DNA from: Halieaceae bacterium
GTDB lineage: Bacteria; Pseudomonadota; Gammaproteobacteria; Pseudomonadales; Halieaceae
Direction: 5' to 3'
Length of the DNA: 40,018 nucleotides
NCBI GenBank assembly: GCA_029247075.1
Contig: JAQWLX010000086.1
Span: 1-40,018 of the forward strand
The position numbers and the translations under genes are program-made. This document shows, in pieces, positions 25,430 to 34,119 of the stretch; positions within the stretch are counted from its first letter, which is position 1; each line of letters starts with the position of its first letter. The notes beneath the pieces were generated by a model. That model saw only the letters and a program-made list of their open reading frames with translations, did not search any database and had not been told where the DNA came from.

Positions 25430-26050
25430 TTAGATAGCTTTCCGTAATTTTTTTGTAAGTGAATCCAAGCGATCTGCAGCTAACCTTAACTTTTGTGTGT
25501 CTGTATAAAAATCCTCCAATTCTAGTTTAGATGGCGATAGCCTCGCTTCTTCATGTATATACTCTCTTATTTGTCTTAGTAGACTGTCTTTGGTTAGTTT
25601 ATTCCATTGATGCACTCTTCTGACCGAACTACCTATACGATGGCTTGCTATATCACCTAAGTATTCTGTTAAATATGCTTCCCAGTCTAAATCTAGATTC
25701 TTGAGAATCTGACTGATCTCAAGCAATCGGTTACTTTCTCCACTAATTTCTAGCGGACTATTTATAAGCTCTTTACCAGGATCTTCAGATAGAGTCAGTG
25801 CAAAGAATTCAGATGCTGTGCCGGAGACTCGAGTGGTAATTTCGCCCTCATAGATGTTCTGTAATCTAGGTTGACCTGCTGAATCTATAATTAAATACAC
25901 TGTTAGACTAGGTTCAGTGATATTTATTAAGAAAGCACACCCAGAAAGAGCACGAAGCCGGGAACATTTTGAGCGATCAAGCTTCATCGCTTGATGCATA
26001 GATATTTCAAGCATAGCCAATGCTGCCGTTTGAAGAGTCTGACTAAGCAT
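25430..26050 (-). CDS. ubiJ: Ubiquinone biosynthesis accessory factor UbiJ (SCP2-like)
   Basis: UbiJ is a lipid-binding accessory protein of the ubiquinone assembly complex, partner of UbiK. About 206 residues comprise an SCP2-like N-terminal half and a C-terminal helical tail ([18 protein letters not shown]) like the one that pairs with UbiK. Sequence conservation is low, as is usual; the call rests on position between ubiE and ubiB and on general layout. The track start at 26080 would overlap ubiE by 38 bases; the ATG at 26050 gives an 8-base overlap and a normal length. Confidence 0.86.
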   Translation of the reverse strand: MLSQTLQTAALAMLEISMHQAMKLDRSKCSRLRALSGCAFLINITEPSLTVYLIIDSAGQPRLQNIYEGEITTRVSGTASEFFALTLSEDPGKELINSPLEISGESNRLLEISQILKNLDLDWEAYLTEYLGDIASHRIGSSVRRVHQWNKLTKDSLLRQIREYIHEEARLSPSKLELEDFYTDTQKLRLAADRLDSLTKKLRKAI

Positions 26051-26801
26051 CTGGATTTTTAATTCCTCGATGGATTGCAACTATACCTCCAGTCATATTG
26101 TAATAATCACAATTTGAGAAGCCTGCATCTTCAACGAGTATTTGAAGCTCTTCCTGATCGGGGTGCATTCTTATAGATTCGGCTAAATACTTATAGCTAT
26201 CACTATCGTTCGCAACAATTTTTCCCATTAAGGGGAGAATATGAAATGAATAGGCATCGTAGGCTTTAGCCAGAATCCCATTTGTTGGTTTAGAAAATTC
26301 GAGAATTAATAAACGACCGCCGGGTTTTAATGCCCGATACATGGATTTTAAGGCAGCCGACTTATCTGTCACATTACGAAGGCCAAAAGCAATTGTAATG
26401 CATTCGAAATTCGCATCTGGAAAGGGCAGTTTTTGTGCATCAGCCTGAACAAAATTTATGTTCGATCGCCAGCATTTGTCAAGTAACTTATCCCTTCCTA
26501 CTTTAAGCATTGATTCATTTATATCAGCTAGGACAACGGTCCCATCTGACCCAACAATGTCAGAGAATTTAATAGCTAGATCTCCGGTGCCTCCCGCTAT
26601 ATCGAGCACTGAATTTCCTTCTCTAACAGCACTCAGTTCAATAGCAAAACGTTTCCATATGCGGTGAATACCAATAGACATTAAGTCATTCATTAGATCA
26701 TAGCGATCAGCAACTGAGTTAAATATACCAGCCACAAGATTAGCTTTTTCATTTTTTGGGACGGTTTTAAAACCGAAATCGGTCGAGTCGTTTTCTTTCA
26801 T
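26043..26801 (-). CDS. ubiE: Ubiquinone/menaquinone C-methyltransferase UbiE
   Basis: UbiE is a SAM-dependent C-methyltransferase acting on demethoxyubiquinol or demethylmenaquinol. The 252 residues equal the E. coli length (251). Motifs are [20 protein letters not shown] near the N-terminus, the SAM site [12 protein letters not shown] (about 65-76), [20 protein letters not shown], and the C-terminal [14 protein letters not shown]. It heads the ubiE-ubiJ-ubiB unit, 60 bases after the DUF971 gene. Confidence 0.96.
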   Translation of the reverse strand: MKENDSTDFGFKTVPKNEKANLVAGIFNSVADRYDLMNDLMSIGIHRIWKRFAIELSAVREGNSVLDIAGGTGDLAIKFSDIVGSDGTVVLADINESMLKVGRDKLLDKCWRSNINFVQADAQKLPFPDANFECITIAFGLRNVTDKSAALKSMYRALKPGGRLLILEFSKPTNGILAKAYDAYSFHILPLMGKIVANDSDSYKYLAESIRMHPDQEELQILVEDAGFSNCDYYNMTGGIVAIHRGIKNPDA

Positions 26802-26861
26802 ATTTAGATATTTTATTTATCCTAAGATTTATATTTTAACTTGATAGTAGGAATAGATCTG

Positions 26862-27254
26862 TTATATTTTAAAATTCAAAACTTGCTCATTTGGGTCTCG
26901 GCTTAGTCCTTCTTCAGAAAGTCTTTTTAAATATTTTGACCATAGAGATTCTTTATTAATACTAAGATACCTAAGATATTCCCATGAATAAATTCCAGAG
27001 TCGTGATCGTCATCGAAGACGAGTTGGATTGCATAGTTTCCAACTCTGTTTATTTTTGATATGCCAACATTTTTTTTCCCGTGTTGAAGTTTTTCTTCTT
27101 TCGAATTGTGGCCTCGCACCTCTGCCGACGGAGAGTTTATTCTAAGATATTCGAAACTAAGTGAAAACGATTCCTGATTAGAATAAAGAAGCTCTAGTTG
27201 ACGATTTTTTTTTCGAATTAATATCTGACTTGGACGAACACTGTCTTCCGTCAT
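26862..27254 (-). CDS. DUF971 (GBBH-like N-terminal) domain protein
   Basis: A 130-residue protein of the gamma-butyrobetaine-hydroxylase-like N-terminal family (DUF971), function not established. The conserved block FDDDHDSGIYSWEYLRYL and the upstream SFEYLRINSPSAEVRGH are recognisable. The catalytic dioxygenase domain found in true GBBH is absent; bacterial short forms are stand-alone. It follows hslU by 12 bases, the same position as in Pseudomonas, so it is probably co-transcribed with hslVU. Confidence 0.87.
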   Translation of the reverse strand: MTEDSVRPSQILIRKKNRQLELLYSNQESFSLSFEYLRINSPSAEVRGHNSKEEKLQHGKKNVGISKINRVGNYAIQLVFDDDHDSGIYSWEYLRYLSINKESLWSKYLKRLSEEGLSRDPNEQVLNFKI

Positions 27255-27266
27255 TTGGAATTGCTC

Positions 27267-28589
27267 TTACAGAATAAATCTCGATAAGTCTTCATCAGCA
27301 CTTAGTTCTCCTATTTGTTTATCGACATAGTCAGAGTTAACACAAATAGTGGCGTTACCGGAAGCTTTATCGGCTGCTTCGTAAGAAGCTTCCTCTAGGA
27401 GGCGTTCCATTACTGTATGAAGTCGTCGAGCTCCAATATTTTCAGTTTGTTCATTAACTTGCCATGCTAATTCTGCAATTCTTCTTAACCCATCACTTGA
27501 AAAAGATAGCTCTACCCCTTCAGTAGATAATAGCGCCTTATATTGCTCGCTGAGAGAAGCACTTGGTTCTGTAAGAATACGTTCAAAATCGTCTGCCGAT
27601 AAAGCATTCAACTCAACTCTTATAGGGAGTCTTCCTTGTAACTCTGGAATTAGATCAGAAGGTTTTGCTAGATGAAATGAACCTGAGGCTATGAATAATA
27701 TGTGATCAGTTTTTATTATTCCATACTTGGTGGATACATTGCATCCTTCTACTAAGGGCAAAAGATCTCGTTGGACGCCTTCTCTTGAAATATCTGCACC
27801 ACTTCGCTCGCTGCTTTTTGCAACTTTATCTAGCTCATCAATAAAAACTATACCGTTTTGTTCTGCCGCTTGGATGGCTTTTAGTTTTACATCATCATCA
27901 TTTACTAGTTTTTTGGCTTCTTGTTCGCAAAGAGAATGAAAAGCAGCCTTGACGGTCATTTTTCGCAATTTTTGAGTCGCCTCAGATATATTAGAAAACA
28001 TACTTTGCAGTTGGCTAGTCATTTCCTCCATCCCTGGGGGAGTCATTATTTCTATGTTGCTACTAGGAACTGATATTGATAATTCAATTTCTTTTTCATC
28101 GAGTACACCTTCACGAAATTTTTTTCTTAGGAGTTGTCTGGTATTACCTATGCTTTCTTTATCGCTTAAGTCGTTGGCTGGAAGCAAGATATCTAATATT
28201 CGCTCCTCTGCGCTTTCTTCAGCACGAAACTTAACACGGTCCATTTCTTTTTCACGTAAAAGGTTTACCGAAATTTCTAGGAGATCGCGAACTATAGATT
28301 CAACGTCACGGCCAACATAACCCACTTCAGTAAATTTGGTTGCCTCTACTTTAATAAATGGCGCATTTTCCAATTTTGCTAAGCGTCTAGCTATTTCTGT
28401 TTTTCCTACACCTGTAGGCCCAATCATCAAGATGTTTTTGGGAGTAATTTCGCTTCTAAGGTCATTGCTCAATTGCATACGTCTCCAGCGATTTCGCAAT
28501 GCAATAGCAACCGCTCGTTTGGCTGATTCTTGACCAACTACATATTTATCAAGTTCGTGAACAATTTCTCTAGGCGTCATTTCGGTCAT
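27267..28589 (-). CDS. hslU: ATP-dependent protease ATPase subunit HslU
   Basis: HslU is an AAA+ hexamer that unfolds substrates and feeds them to the HslV peptidase. The 440 residues match the E. coli protein: [17 protein letters not shown], Walker A GPTGVGKT (57-64), the pore loop [13 protein letters not shown], the intermediate I-domain in the middle, Walker [13 protein letters not shown], and sensor-2 [18 protein letters not shown]. The C-terminal LSRFIL fits the HslV-activating tail. It starts one base after the hslV stop. HslVU expression is often heat-shock controlled; I see no sigma-32 site here. Confidence 0.97.
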   Translation of the reverse strand: MTEMTPREIVHELDKYVVGQESAKRAVAIALRNRWRRMQLSNDLRSEITPKNILMIGPTGVGKTEIARRLAKLENAPFIKVEATKFTEVGYVGRDVESIVRDLLEISVNLLREKEMDRVKFRAEESAEERILDILLPANDLSDKESIGNTRQLLRKKFREGVLDEKEIELSISVPSSNIEIMTPPGMEEMTSQLQSMFSNISEATQKLRKMTVKAAFHSLCEQEAKKLVNDDDVKLKAIQAAEQNGIVFIDELDKVAKSSERSGADISREGVQRDLLPLVEGCNVSTKYGIIKTDHILFIASGSFHLAKPSDLIPELQGRLPIRVELNALSADDFERILTEPSASLSEQYKALLSTEGVELSFSSDGLRRIAELAWQVNEQTENIGARRLHTVMERLLEEASYEAADKASGNATICVNSDYVDKQIGELSADEDLSRFIL

Positions 28590-28590
28590 T

Positions 28591-29133
28591 TCAGTTAAAA
28601 TCCAAAGTTTCTATAGTTCGACAATCATTGGTATAAACGCATATTTCGCCAGCAATTGATAAACCCTCCTTTACTATTTGAGTGGCAGAAAGTTCGGTGT
28701 TTTCTAGTAATCCTTTTGCTGCTGCTTGTGCATAAGGGCCTCCAGACCCTATCGCTATGAGATTATCTTCAGGTTCTATTACGTCACCATTACCTGTTAT
28801 TACAAGAGAAGTGTCTTTATCCGCAACGACGAGCAGGGCTTCTAAACGCCTAAGAGATCTTTCACTTCTCCAAGCTTTTGCAAGTTCTACGGCAGCTCGA
28901 GTTAACTGACCTTGATATTTTTCAAGTTGCTCCTCAAATAATTCAAATAAAGTAAATGCGTCCGCTGTTCCCCCTGCAAATCCAGCTAGCACCTTATTTT
29001 TAAAAAGCCGCCGAACTTTTTTTGCGTTACCTTTTAGAATTGTATTCCCAAGAGAAACTTGACCATCTCCACCTATTGCCACTGTTCCATCCCGTCTGAC
29101 AGAAAGAATTGTGGTTCCTCTAAATTGCTTCAA
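28591..29133 (-). CDS. hslV: ATP-dependent protease peptidase subunit HslV
   Basis: HslV is the threonine peptidase that forms a double hexamer in HslVU. The track start (29166) adds [11 protein letters not shown], which matches no homologue I know. The TTG at 29133 has GAGGA seven bases upstream and gives [16 protein letters not shown], the short propeptide form seen in several gammaproteobacteria. Cleavage after Gly6 would expose the catalytic Thr. The rest is canonical: [51 protein letters not shown]. It is 180 residues long and followed directly by hslU. Confidence 0.95.
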   Translation of the reverse strand: MKQFRGTTILSVRRDGTVAIGGDGQVSLGNTILKGNAKKVRRLFKNKVLAGFAGGTADAFTLFELFEEQLEKYQGQLTRAAVELAKAWRSERSLRRLEALLVVADKDTSLVITGNGDVIEPEDNLIAIGSGGPYAQAAAKGLLENTELSATQIVKEGLSIAGEICVYTNDCRTIETLDFN

Positions 29134-29177
29134 CCTATACTCCTCGGTACGTTGTTCGCCGGACAAAAGATATTTTC

Positions 29178-29756
29178 CTATTGTGTAACTCTTTTTTTCA
29201 ATAGTGTTTTTATGCCGTCACTCTCTATTAATTTCTGCACCTTTTTTGCTTCTGTTAACGATCCAAGCGGTCCTACCGTTAGTTTATAAAGTGAGTCCTT
29301 CTTTTCCTGAGTTAAGCTAATCTCCGGTTCTAGATCGAGCAATACTAGTTTTACTCGGCGATTTTCGGCATCTTCCCTTTTTTTGAAAGCGCCAGCCTGC
29401 AAGAAATAAATTTTATTCTCATCAATATTTTTATTTCTTGCAGTACTTAAATCGCTCTTTCTATATTTGTTCTCTTTTTCAGGCAAGATGTCGTAAAATT
29501 CGAATTGAGTTGTTTTTTGTTTTGTTGATATTTGGCCAGATATTTTTTTTGGTTCAGAGGGTTGTGATATTATTTTCCCCTTGTCTTCAGGCAGAGAAAG
29601 CAGATAAGCTAACAAGCTTATTACAACTCCAGTTGCCGTGCCCGCAGAATACCATTTTAGATTTGAACCAATGCTTTCTTTGGAGGAAGGACTTTCTTTT
29701 TTATAAATTCGACTCTTACGGTTGGAATTAGCTTTCTTAACAAAATCCTTACGCAT
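29178..29756 (-). CDS. ftsN: SPOR-domain cell-division protein, FtsN-like
   Basis: This is a predicted bitopic inner-membrane protein that binds denuded septal peptidoglycan through SPOR and activates division. The 192 residues have a basic cytoplasmic N-terminus (about 1-33), one membrane helix (about 35-54), a periplasmic linker with [12 protein letters not shown], similar to the short essential segment seen in the equivalent Pseudomonas protein, and a C-terminal SPOR domain (about 113-190: [21 protein letters not shown]). Its position before hslV matches ftsN of E. coli. It sits one base after argS. The SPOR call is firm; FtsN identity is by context. Confidence 0.8.
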   Translation of the reverse strand: MRKDFVKKANSNRKSRIYKKESPSSKESIGSNLKWYSAGTATGVVISLLAYLLSLPEDKGKIISQPSEPKKISGQISTKQKTTQFEFYDILPEKENKYRKSDLSTARNKNIDENKIYFLQAGAFKKREDAENRRVKLVLLDLEPEISLTQEKKDSLYKLTVGPLGSLTEAKKVQKLIESDGIKTLLKKRVTQ

Positions 29757-29757
29757 T

Positions 29758-31440
29758 TTACATCTCTTCTGGAGCCGATACGCCCAGAATATTTAATCCA
29801 TTAGCGATTACTTGGCGAACCCCCATGCTCAACATTATTCGCGATTCTCTTAATTCCTTATCTTCTACCAGAACTTTGTATGAATTGTAGTAAGAGTGAA
29901 ACTCCCCTGCCAGCTCTCTAAGATAGTTCGCTATAGTATGAGGTTCATATTGCTGAGCTGCTTGCTTTATTATTTCTGGGAATTTCATTAAATGTTGCAT
30001 AATAAGATGCTCTTCTTCTAGAATAAGCTTCGAATTAGACAGATTCATTTTTTTCATCCAATCAGAATCGAGTTCAGTCATTTTGCGAAGTACACTCGAT
30101 ATTCTAGCGTGTGCATATTGTATATAAAAGACAGGATTGTCATTAGATGCAGATATAGCTAAGTCTATATCAAATATTAGTTGCGAGTTAGGTGCGCGCG
30201 CCACAAGGAAATATCGAGTAGCATCACTACCAACTTCGTTAACTAATTCGCTAAGTGTTAAATACTCTCCTTTACGCTTGGATATTTTTACCTCTTCTCC
30301 ATTTCGGACTACCGTTACCATTTGATGTAAGAGATAATTTGGCCATTTTTCTGGAATATTTTTTTTCAATGCTTGTAGACCCGCTCTAACTCTAGTAATT
30401 GTGCCGTGGTGGTCCGCACCTTGTTCATTGAGGGCATTTTTGAAGCCGCGCTCCCATTTATTTATATGATAGGCGATGTCTGGAACGAAATAGGTAAAGG
30501 TGCCATCTTGTTTGCGCATCACTCGGTCTTTGTCATCACCAAATTGAGTTGTTTTTAGCCATAATGCGCCGTCTTTCTCATAGGTGTATCCAGAATCAAT
30601 TATTTCTTGAACGATTCTTTCCACTTCACCGCTACTATAAAGAGAAGATTCCAAAAAGAAGCTATCGAAATTTACATTAAAATTAGCAAGGTCACGATCT
30701 TGCTCACGCCTAAGATAGGTGACCGCGAATTCCTGTATTTCATCAAGTAGCTCAGGATCTTTTGCTCCAGTAACTGATTTATCCTTCGCTTCTAATGTCT
30801 CTCCATCTAGATAAGCTCGTGCAACTTCATTTATATACTCCCCACAGTAGCCATCGTCTGGCCAGTCAGGGTTTTGAGGGTCAATTCCAAGGCATCTTGC
30901 TTGGACTGATAGCGCAAGATTTCTTATTTGTTGTCCTGAATCATTATAATAAAATTCACTTTGAACATTCCAACCATTTGCTCGCATTAAACGACAGATA
31001 CTGTCTCCAATTGCTGCTCCACGTCCGTGACCAACGTGGAGTGGTCCTGTTGGATTTGCTGATACGAATTCTATTAATATCGGTACACTTTTTCCTTCGT
31101 TGTTGCAGCCGAACCTTTCTTTTTTGTCAATTATTTCCAGCAGAAGTTTCGATAACGCATCCTTTGAGAGGAAAAAATTAATAAAGCCAGCTCCTGCGAC
31201 TTCGCAGTGATCCAAGAACGAAGTGGTTGGAATATTCTGTAGTATTAAACTAGCCAAATCTCTAGGATTCATGCGGCAAGATTTGGAAAGTGTAAGAGCT
31301 ATATTGCTAGCTAGGTCGCCATGTTTTTTATCTCGTGTAAATTCCACGACTACTTCTACCTTTTCGAGAACTGGCAGGCGTCCAGATTCCACAAGATTTC
31401 TTATCGTTTTTTCTATCAAGCAAGAGACATTTTCTTTCAT
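29758..31440 (-). CDS. argS: Arginyl-tRNA synthetase
   Basis: ArgS charges tRNA-Arg. It is a class I enzyme with the N-terminal ArgS-specific domain (Add1, to about residue 110), the HIGH motif as HVGHGRG within ANPTGPLHVGHGRGAAIGD, the KMSKS equivalent KISKRKGEYLT, and a C-terminal DALR anticodon-binding domain (FYIQYAHARISS onward). It is 560 residues from the ATG at 31440, which fits homologues; the track uses a TTG nine bases earlier. It heads a likely argS-ftsN-hslVU-DUF971 operon. Confidence 0.96.
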   Translation of the reverse strand: MKENVSCLIEKTIRNLVESGRLPVLEKVEVVVEFTRDKKHGDLASNIALTLSKSCRMNPRDLASLILQNIPTTSFLDHCEVAGAGFINFFLSKDALSKLLLEIIDKKERFGCNNEGKSVPILIEFVSANPTGPLHVGHGRGAAIGDSICRLMRANGWNVQSEFYYNDSGQQIRNLALSVQARCLGIDPQNPDWPDDGYCGEYINEVARAYLDGETLEAKDKSVTGAKDPELLDEIQEFAVTYLRREQDRDLANFNVNFDSFFLESSLYSSGEVERIVQEIIDSGYTYEKDGALWLKTTQFGDDKDRVMRKQDGTFTYFVPDIAYHINKWERGFKNALNEQGADHHGTITRVRAGLQALKKNIPEKWPNYLLHQMVTVVRNGEEVKISKRKGEYLTLSELVNEVGSDATRYFLVARAPNSQLIFDIDLAISASNDNPVFYIQYAHARISSVLRKMTELDSDWMKKMNLSNSKLILEEEHLIMQHLMKFPEIIKQAAQQYEPHTIANYLRELAGEFHSYYNSYKVLVEDKELRESRIMLSMGVRQVIANGLNILGVSAPEEM

Positions 31441-31528
31441 AAACTTCAATTCTTAATCTTTTATTGCGAAGAACTAACTACTATTCTCATGCGCTGATCT
31501 GGCTAATCGAAAGGTTTTAGCTCAACTG

Positions 31529-33724
31529 CTAACAAATTTCGACCGGATCAACATCAATAAACCAATTCATTTTATTTCTTTTTGTTATTTTGTCTCCGAT
31601 AGAAACCAATTTGGTTGCAGCCTTATGAATGCTCGCCCTATTTTTTGAGTGAAGTAGCAACTGATTGCGATATTTGCCAGCCCTTCTAGGCATAGCAGAC
31701 GGTAATGGCCCAATTAATTTTACATTCCCAGGTATATTAGCACGTTCAGCGATCGATTTAAGAAAACGCTCCCCGTCTTCTTGATACTTGCTGTCTGCTC
31801 TCATTAGAATCAAATATCCTAATGGAGGCAAATCTCTAGCGCCTCTGTCCTCTAGAATATATTTTGACAAGGTGCTATATGACTGATCGACTATTGCTTG
31901 CATAAAAGGATGATCTGGATGATGTGTTTGAAGAAATACGTGGCTTTTATTTGATTCACGTCCAGCCCTTCCTGATACTTGAGTAATAAGTTGTGCCATG
32001 CGTTCTTCTCCTCTAAAGTCTAATCCAAATAGAAGGCTGTCAGCGTCAAGTACTCCCACAAGGGTGACTCCAGGAAAATGATGACCTTTGGCAAGCATTT
32101 GTGTTCCAATCAGTATACAGGGGCGTCGCTGGGTAACGCTTTTCATTAATTTCTCCATAGCAGCTTTATTTGGAATATTGTCGCTATCTACTCGATGGAT
32201 TATTGTTCCTCTAAAGGCTTCTCGAATTTTTTCTTCAGTTTGTTGTGTTCCTATACCCTCAAGGAGTAGATTTTTTGAACCGCAATTTGGGCATGACAAG
32301 ATTAGGCGTGCTGATTTCCCACAATGATGACAACGCAATTCCTTTGTTTTTTTATGCAATGTCATTCTGACGTCACAATCTTCACATTCTGCTATCCAGC
32401 CGCATCTGTGACACTGTAATTGAGTGGCATATCCTCTTCTGTTTAGGAAAAGAAGAACTTGTTGATCCTTATCTATTGTATTTTTAATAGCCCTTAGAAG
32501 AGTGGAAGACAGACCTCCAGATAAAGCTTTTCCTCGAATGTCTATCGTCGTTAGATTAGGTAAGTTTGCGCCTCCGACGCGCTCAGTAAGCTCATGGTGT
32601 AAGTAGCGGTCAGAGCGTACATTTAACAAGGTTTCTAACGAGGGAGTTGCACTTCCTAATATTATTGGACAATTTTCGATTTGTGCTCTCTTGACGGCGA
32701 TATCTCTTGCGGAGTATCTGAATCCGTCTTGTTGTTTATATGAGCTATCGTGTTCCTCATCCACTATTATCATGCCTAAGCGAGAGCAAGGTGCGAAACA
32801 AGCCGATCGAGTACCAATAATGATGTCTGAGTAACCCTCACTGACCAGTCGCCAGGAATAATCCCTATCAGAATCAGTCAGTCCAGAGTGAAGCTCGGTG
32901 ATTCTCGCATCAAAACGTTCACTTACTCTTAATACAGTTTGGGGAGTAAGATTTATTTCTGGTATCAACAGCAGCACTTGTTTTTGTTGTTTTAGTGCTA
33001 AATGTATAAGTTGTAGATAAATTTCAGTTTTACCACTGCCTGTAACGCCTTCGATCACCTGGCATCTAAATGAATCGATATTGTCTTTTATGGATGATAA
33101 AACCTGCTTTTGAGCATGATTTAGCGTTACACCCTGTTTTTTTGATCTACTTAAAACTTTTGGAAATACTTTTTTAAGGGTAATTAATTTCTTTTTTTTC
33201 AAAGCATAAAGACTTGAGTGACTAGCATGATTGGATATGTATTCTTTGCCTAAAAACCCAGATTTTCTAATTAAATTGAGCAAAGAAGCTTGTTTTGGAG
33301 CTCGCATGGCAATCTTACCTTGCTTAATAGTTTCTTCCCCTAGACTAGTGGCAATCCAACCATAGTTGACCAATTCACTAACCGGTAATCCACGACGTTG
33401 TTTCGAGCTAAAAGCGGCCGCAATTACCTCTCCTGGTGGGTGGTGATAGTAACTCGCGGCCCAATTGCAAAGTTCTAAAAGCTCTCTTCTTATAAGTGGA
33501 GTGTCATCAAGAATTTCTAGTACATGCTTCAATCGGGATTTGTCTATATTGGTTGATAGAGCAACTTCCAATAAGATACAGACTACTGATCGATTACCAA
33601 AAGGAGCCCTTATCCGAATTCCTGGTTGTAACTTTTCAACTGCCTTTTCAGCCATTTGCACCGGAGGAAGGTAGTCAAAAAAGCTTCTCATTGGTGATAT
33701 AACTGCTAGTCTGAGAATCTGCAT
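31529..33724 (-). CDS. priA: Primosomal protein N', replication restart helicase PriA
   Basis: PriA recognises stalled forks and D-loops and reloads the replisome outside oriC. The 731 residues are full length. The N-terminal 3'-end-binding domain (SFFDYLPP...GIRIRAPFGNR) precedes the superfamily 2 helicase: Walker A GVTGSGKTEIYL, DEEHD box (MIIVDEEHDSSYKQQDG), then QVSGRAGR. The zinc region holds four cysteine pairs (CHRC, CEDC, CHHC, CPNC), the complete two-zinc set. It is divergent from rpmE; argS lies 88 bases downstream. Confidence 0.96.
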   Translation of the reverse strand: MQILRLAVISPMRSFFDYLPPVQMAEKAVEKLQPGIRIRAPFGNRSVVCILLEVALSTNIDKSRLKHVLEILDDTPLIRRELLELCNWAASYYHHPPGEVIAAAFSSKQRRGLPVSELVNYGWIATSLGEETIKQGKIAMRAPKQASLLNLIRKSGFLGKEYISNHASHSSLYALKKKKLITLKKVFPKVLSRSKKQGVTLNHAQKQVLSSIKDNIDSFRCQVIEGVTGSGKTEIYLQLIHLALKQQKQVLLLIPEINLTPQTVLRVSERFDARITELHSGLTDSDRDYSWRLVSEGYSDIIIGTRSACFAPCSRLGMIIVDEEHDSSYKQQDGFRYSARDIAVKRAQIENCPIILGSATPSLETLLNVRSDRYLHHELTERVGGANLPNLTTIDIRGKALSGGLSSTLLRAIKNTIDKDQQVLLFLNRRGYATQLQCHRCGWIAECEDCDVRMTLHKKTKELRCHHCGKSARLILSCPNCGSKNLLLEGIGTQQTEEKIREAFRGTIIHRVDSDNIPNKAAMEKLMKSVTQRRPCILIGTQMLAKGHHFPGVTLVGVLDADSLLFGLDFRGEERMAQLITQVSGRAGRESNKSHVFLQTHHPDHPFMQAIVDQSYSTLSKYILEDRGARDLPPLGYLILMRADSKYQEDGERFLKSIAERANIPGNVKLIGPLPSAMPRRAGKYRNQLLLHSKNRASIHKAATKLVSIGDKITKRNKMNWFIDVDPVEIC

Positions 33725-33765
33725 TTTCGCTCGAAGTTTAATTTATCAATAAGAATAGATTTTGT

Positions 33766-33771
33766 ATTGTA
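33766..33771 (-). promoter_or_regulatory. Candidate extended -10 for priA
   Basis: The minus strand reads TGCTACAAT, a TGn-extended -10 with TACAAT, about 42 bases before the priA start. No convincing -35 is seen, as is common for extended -10 promoters. Confidence 0.4.
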
Positions 33772-33790
33772 GCAAAATCATTTGTTTCTC

Positions 33791-33818
33791 TTGCGTTGGC
33801 TCCAGCTTCTGGTAGTAT
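33791..33818 (+). promoter_or_regulatory. Candidate promoter for rpmE
   Basis: TTGCGT and TAGTAT are 16 bases apart, about 45 bases before the L31 start. Both hexamers are partial matches, so the element is tentative. Confidence 0.3.
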
Positions 33819-33863
33819 CGCCTCGCTCACCCTATAAGCTAAGAAATGGCCGAGGACACTAAA

Positions 33864-34091
33864 ATGCAACATAGTATCCATCCAAAGTACGAGGAGATCA
33901 CGGTCACGTGTAGTTGTGGTCATTCACTTAAAACTCGCTCGACTTTGTGTAAGGATTTTCATATTGATGTGTGTTCAAAGTGCCATCCGTTTTTCACTGG
34001 AAAGCAGAAAATAGTTGATTCTGGTGGGCGAGTCGATCGTTTCAAGAAACGATTTGGGAAAAGAAGTGGAACTAAGTCATCAGAAGATTAA
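33864..34091 (+). CDS. rpmE: 50S ribosomal protein L31 (zinc form)
   Basis: L31 bridges the large and small ribosomal subunits. The track start adds MAEDTK; the ATG at 33864 has GAGGA seven bases upstream and gives the usual [19 protein letters not shown]. It is 75 residues with the four zinc-binding cysteines at 16, 18, 37 and 40, so this is the C+ (zinc-containing) form rather than the YkgM-type paralogue. [22 protein letters not shown] is conserved. It is a single gene, divergent from priA and convergent with mrcA. Confidence 0.96.
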   Translation: MQHSIHPKYEEITVTCSCGHSLKTRSTLCKDFHIDVCSKCHPFFTGKQKIVDSGGRVDRFKKRFGKRSGTKSSED

Positions 34092-34119
34092 TTAAGGCGC
34101 TAGAAAAGTTCCTTAATTA
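34089..34119. terminator. Inverted repeat between convergent rpmE and mrcA
   Basis: A perfect 9-base stem TAATTAAGG/CCTTAATTA with a 13-base loop starts at the rpmE stop codon and contains the mrcA stop codon in its loop. It could act as a bidirectional terminator. It lacks a good T tract on either strand, so the role is uncertain. Confidence 0.4.

Noticed and set aside
30795-31181. 128-residue plus-strand ORF
   Set aside because: It is fully antisense to the conserved HIGH region of argS and has no start context.
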